From Bacteroidales bacterium UBA4353 (GTDB lineage Bacteria > Bacteroidota > Bacteroidia > Bacteroidales > Paludibacteraceae), in the NCBI GenBank assembly GCA_002394025.1, contig DGSV01000122.1, positions 1 to 16,956 on the forward strand: a DNA stretch of 16,956 nt, given 5' to 3'. Under the pieces are notes generated by a model that was given only the letters and a program-made list of their open reading frames with translations, was not told the DNA's origin and did not search any database. This document shows, piece after piece, positions 13,921 to 16,956 of this stretch. Within the stretch, counting starts at the first letter, position 1; each line of letters opens with the position of its first letter. Both the position numbers and the translations under genes were made by a program.

Positions 13921-13951
13921 ATAACTCTCCGCAGAATAAGAACAAACAAAA

Positions 13952-14512
13952 ATGCCTAATCAGGAAAAAATAATTCTCGGCATAGACCCAGGCACTACGG
14001 TGATGGGCTACGGCTTGCTACGCGTTAGCGGTAACCGCGCCGAGATGCTTGAGATGGGAGTTCTGATGCTCAGCAAATATACCGACCCCTACACTAAACT
14101 TGAGAAAATCTGGGAGCGTGTGGATCACCTATGCCGTGTCTATACCCCTGATGAAATGGCCATTGAAGCCCCCTTCTTTGGAAAGAATGTGCAAAGTATG
14201 CTCAAACTGGGACGAGCACAAGGAGTTGCTATCGCCGCGGCACGAATACATGACATCAACATAACGGAATACGCACCCATGAAAATCAAAATGGCGCTGA
14301 CCGGTAATGGCGACGCCTCAAAAGAGCAAGTGGCGGGTATGCTCATCAAACTGCTGCACCTAATTCCTGAACAGGTCAATCCAAAACTCGACGCCACCGA
14401 CGCCCTTGCGGCGGCATACTGCCATTTCATGCAAATGGGCAGACCAACAACATCACACCAATACTCCAGTTGGAAAGATTTCGCGCTCAAAAACAAGGAC
14501 AAAATCCATTAG
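13952..14512 (+). CDS. ruvC: Crossover junction endodeoxyribonuclease RuvC
   Basis: The protein has 186 residues, normal for RuvC. The four acidic catalytic residues are visible: D12 in LGIDPGT, E72 in AIEAPFF, and D147 and D150 in LDATDALAAAYCH. KNVQSMLKLGRAQG (79-91) matches the conserved RuvC core. The enzyme is a dimeric nuclease that resolves Holliday junctions by paired nicks, working with the RuvAB branch-migration motor. ruvA and ruvB are not in this window. Its stop is 3 bp before the hemW ATG, so the two genes are almost certainly cotranscribed. The 439-bp upstream repeat zone separates it from topB, and I see no consensus promoter in it. Confidence 0.97.
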   Translation: MPNQEKIILGIDPGTTVMGYGLLRVSGNRAEMLEMGVLMLSKYTDPYTKLEKIWERVDHLCRVYTPDEMAIEAPFFGKNVQSMLKLGRAQGVAIAAARIHDINITEYAPMKIKMALTGNGDASKEQVAGMLIKLLHLIPEQVNPKLDATDALAAAYCHFMQMGRPTTSHQYSSWKDFALKNKDKIH

Positions 14513-14515
14513 ACA

Positions 14516-15634
14516 ATGGCAGGCATTTATGTCCATATACCTTTCTGCGCCTCACGATGCAATTACTGCGCTTTCTACTCCAATGCCAACATGAGCCATG
14601 ACACACAAAAGGCATACGCAGACAGCGTAATTGAAGAACTGACAGCACGACGCAACGAGATATACGATACCGTCAGCACTATATACTTCGGAGGCGGAAC
14701 ACCCAGTCAGCTCACAACGGAGTTGTTAGGCAAATTACTTGACACCATCACCCACAACTACAACATCGCCCCTGAACCTGAAATCACTATTGAATGTAAC
14801 CCCGAAGACCTATCAGGTCAATATCTTGCGGCACTGCACTCAATAGGTTTCAACAGGCTCAGCATGGGTGTGCAGACATTCGATAACTCGCTGCTCACAC
14901 TACTACATCGCCGCCACGACAGTCTCCGAGCCCAACAAGCAGTGCATGACGCACAACATGCGGGATTCAACAATATAACCATAGACCTAATGTACGGCTT
15001 GCCTGAGCAGACCGAAGAACTCCTACGCAAGGATATCAACACCGCTATATCACTACCTATCAAACACTTATCAGCGTATTGCCTGACATACGAACCATAT
15101 ACGGCGCTTGACACGCTTCGACGCCAAGGCTCCGTAATAGAAACCGATGACGACACTCTAAATAACTACTACGACATACTCGTTGACACCCTTGCCAAAG
15201 CCGGCTTCGAACAGTACGAGACCTCGAATTTCGCCATTCACGGCTACCATTCGCGTCATAACAGCGCATATTGGACCGGAGGTCAGTACCTCGGAGTGGG
15301 AGCCGCGGCTCATAGTTATGACGGACAGAGAACAAGACGATGGAACATAAGTGACATAAAGCGATATATTCAGCGCGACAGATGGTACGACGGCGAAGTG
15401 CTCACAGACAATGAACTTTACGACGAGATGGTTATGCTCTCACTGCGGCAGATATGTGGCATAAACCTCAAGCAGATGAGTGAACGCTTCGGAACCCACA
15501 TGACACAACAATGTCTAACCAAGGCACAGCAATATATCAGCGCAGGCAAACTGCTCCATGAAGCAGAATGTCTGCGCGTAAGTCATGAGGGAATGAAAAT
15601 CCTCGACATGATAACCGCCACACTGATGGCGTGA
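14516..15634 (+). CDS. hemW: Radical SAM haem chaperone HemW (HemN-like)
   Basis: The protein has 372 residues. The radical SAM cluster motif is C11-A-S-R-C15-N-Y-C18-A-F. The Phe after the third Cys (CxxxCxxCxF) distinguishes HemW from true coproporphyrinogen dehydrogenase HemN, which has a fourth Cys there. GGGTPSQL binds S-adenosylmethionine, and the HemW-type ECNPEDL, GVQTFD, DLMYGLPEQT and YETSNFA segments follow in order. The C-terminal HemN_C-like region is present. HemW binds haem and delivers it to respiratory haemoproteins. It starts 3 bp after ruvC in the same operon, and its stop is 3 bp from the stop of the convergent peptidase gene. Confidence 0.95.
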   Translation: MAGIYVHIPFCASRCNYCAFYSNANMSHDTQKAYADSVIEELTARRNEIYDTVSTIYFGGGTPSQLTTELLGKLLDTITHNYNIAPEPEITIECNPEDLSGQYLAALHSIGFNRLSMGVQTFDNSLLTLLHRRHDSLRAQQAVHDAQHAGFNNITIDLMYGLPEQTEELLRKDINTAISLPIKHLSAYCLTYEPYTALDTLRRQGSVIETDDDTLNNYYDILVDTLAKAGFEQYETSNFAIHGYHSRHNSAYWTGGQYLGVGAAAHSYDGQRTRRWNISDIKRYIQRDRWYDGEVLTDNELYDEMVMLSLRQICGINLKQMSERFGTHMTQQCLTKAQQYISAGKLLHEAECLRVSHEGMKILDMITATLMA

Positions 15635-15637
15635 CGT

Positions 15638-16876
15638 TTACAATCCTAATTTTTTGCGTATAACTTTTGGTATAGCGTCCTTATGAACAAGGATGTTCAT
15701 GGTTTTATAGGCTATGAAATTGCGCGACATATACCACGTGCCTTTATAGTCACCATATTCGCCCCAGGAATTTTTCACGAGGTAGTAGGCTTTGCCTATT
15801 TGGTCGTGCGCGGTGCCGTAAATGAGCATACCATGATCGTCAGTCGTTTCCCAATTATCATAAGCCTCTTGTCGCATTTGTTGCGTTACTTCCTTGTCAG
15901 GCAACGGTTTTTTGATTAATTCGGCTTTCTTTTCCGCCTTGGATAGCCCTGTCCAACGTGCCATATCAGAGCCGGTTAGTTCAGCACCCTTATCAGCATC
16001 CGGCAACACGGCTATGCCCTTGCGGGTGAAACCATCTTCGCTAACATCACCACCCCAAGCTACCGTATAACCCAAGTCAACAGCATTGTCGATAACTGCC
16101 ATCAAATCCTCAAGAGGCAAGTTATAACTCAATGCGTTACGCCAATTATCTTCAACCTCGATGCTGAATTGTTTATAAAAAGGATGGTGGGTATAAGACG
16201 TGAGAGATACATAGTCGTCAGGATTGAAACCTATATGGCGCGCGAAACTCTCAGGAGTATATTCCACACCCTGATAAGTAAACTTTTCAGGACACAAGCC
16301 AAGATAAGAATCGTAGATACTCTGTAGCGTATTTGCCCACACAGGACTGAGGCTCGTCAGTTTGCCTTTGGCGATAGCATCTACATAACCCTTAGTTACC
16401 GCCGAAAGCTCATTATGATTAGGCAACGAGTCTCCATAAGTGTAACCCGGCATTGCCGATTTGGGGACTATGCCGTAGTTCTTTATGCAGAACATCACAT
16501 CTGCAAAACTGCCACCGGGGGCAAAACTACTACTGCCATGCAAGCGAACATAGTTTTGGGCACGATCTACCATAGTATGACTCACAACAAACATCGGTGA
16601 GAGTTCATATTCACCCTTACCCATACGAAGTAATTCTGCCTCAACCATGCCCAAAGTACTGAAACTCCAACAAGTACCACTTCGATGCTGATCCTTGATT
16701 GATGTTATCGGTAGCTGCTTATCAATAGTGAAGATAAAAGTATCTTCCTTTTGCTTTTCTATGTCAGCCACGCTATCCGTGAAAAGTGAAAAACGCGACA
16801 CTATCTGTTCGGACGCAAAAACGGAAACGCTCACAAACAACGAAAAAATAATAGATAAATATTTCATAAGGTTCAT
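15638..16876 (-). CDS. Secreted C1B cysteine peptidase (bleomycin hydrolase/aminopeptidase C family)
   Basis: The protein has 412 residues. A signal peptide is visible at about 1-22 (MNLMKYLS..., hydrophobic core, FAS before E23), unlike cytoplasmic PepC. The papain-fold catalytic set is complete: oxyanion Q63 and nucleophile C69 in DQHRSGTCWSFS, H348 in DDHGMLIYG and N369 in VKNSWGEYG. MVDRAQNYV and APGGSFADV match the C1B pattern. C1B enzymes form hexamers with an inward-facing active site and trim peptides from the N-terminus. Export suggests peptide processing in the periplasm or outside. ATG at 16876 and ATG at 16867 (M4) are both possible starts, and the second gives a cleaner signal peptide. 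Only 80 bp upstream is visible. Confidence 0.93.
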   Translation of the reverse strand: MNLMKYLSIIFSLFVSVSVFASEQIVSRFSLFTDSVADIEKQKEDTFIFTIDKQLPITSIKDQHRSGTCWSFSTLGMVEAELLRMGKGEYELSPMFVVSHTMVDRAQNYVRLHGSSSFAPGGSFADVMFCIKNYGIVPKSAMPGYTYGDSLPNHNELSAVTKGYVDAIAKGKLTSLSPVWANTLQSIYDSYLGLCPEKFTYQGVEYTPESFARHIGFNPDDYVSLTSYTHHPFYKQFSIEVEDNWRNALSYNLPLEDLMAVIDNAVDLGYTVAWGGDVSEDGFTRKGIAVLPDADKGAELTGSDMARWTGLSKAEKKAELIKKPLPDKEVTQQMRQEAYDNWETTDDHGMLIYGTAHDQIGKAYYLVKNSWGEYGDYKGTWYMSRNFIAYKTMNILVHKDAIPKVIRKKLGL

Positions 16877-16912
16877 TTTTTTCAGTTAACACCATATTGA
16901 TTAGAATTACAA

Positions 16913-16920
16913 GAAAGTTA
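16913..16920 (-). promoter_or_regulatory. Weak candidate -7 element of the peptidase gene
   Basis: On the minus strand TAACTTTC differs from TAnnTTTG only in the last base and lies 36 bp before the ATG. No TTTG-like -33 box is seen at the right distance, so support is weak. Confidence 0.25.
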
Positions 16921-16956
16921 TCGCTCAATGAAATTCCATGAGGTAGGCTTTGATGA

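Noticed and set aside
13664..13945. Minus-strand ORF coding a Ser/Tyr-rich protein (SSYSSYSS...)
   Set aside because: It is the reverse reading of the CTAG 9-mer array plus the short REP element. A 9-bp unit gives a three-codon repeat without stops, so openness is an artefact.

Overview
The window reads as a chromosomal segment from a member of Bacteroidales (Bacteroidota). I base this on the rpmB-rpmG-DUF4295 ribosomal trio, candidate promoters of the Bacteroidota type (about TTTG, 19-20 bp, then TAnnTTTG) and the absence of obvious Shine-Dalgarno boxes. A Bacteroidota-type lipoprotein signal and an OmpA-family protein combining a DUF5723-like region with thrombospondin type 3 repeats point the same way. 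I cannot fix family or genus from sequence alone.

Layout. Bases 1-620 hold the end of a ribosomal cluster (bL28 cut by the window edge, bL33, DUF4295/bL38), closed by a terminator. A monocistronic 2[4Fe-4S] ferredoxin follows with its own promoter and terminator. Bases 1229-6821 are on the minus strand. Read in the direction of transcription they are a RecD/Pif1-like helicase with its own promoter, a repeat-filled spacer, a large lipoprotein, and the OmpA/TSP3 outer-membrane protein 15 bp later. From 7273 to 15634 six genes run on the plus strand: a POT-family transporter, glyA, a membrane-anchored GH25 lysozyme, a type IA topoisomerase (TopB), ruvC and hemW. A secreted C1B cysteine peptidase on the minus strand ends 3 bp from hemW. 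The genes are mostly housekeeping (translation, one-carbon metabolism, DNA topology and recombination, haem chaperoning, envelope). No defence system, prophage, transposase, CRISPR array, tRNA or rRNA gene was found.

The unusual layer is between the genes. Strictly phased tandem 9-mers with consensus [AC]CTAG[ATC]A[AG]N, or a shorter CTAG cluster, precede five genes: the lipoprotein, the transporter, glyA, topB and ruvC. A degenerate version precedes the GH25 gene. The unit is always oriented with the downstream gene, including on the minus strand. Tandem purine-rich 7-mers (GGAGTAA, GGAGTCA, AAGGAAC) lie upstream of the 9-mers at three of these loci. The glyA/GH25 and topB/ruvC junctions share a longer order: an AT-rich element starting with a variant of ATTTACTATTTGAC, a GC palindrome, the CTAG 9-mers, a CTCCGYAGAATAA box, and the start codon. 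Related 7-mers also sit inside two reading frames, in hydrophilic linkers of the transporter and of TopB. The topB-ruvC gap (667 bp) also holds two copies, in opposite orientation, of a REP-like palindromic element. This oriented, compound leader system is the part of the window I would check first.
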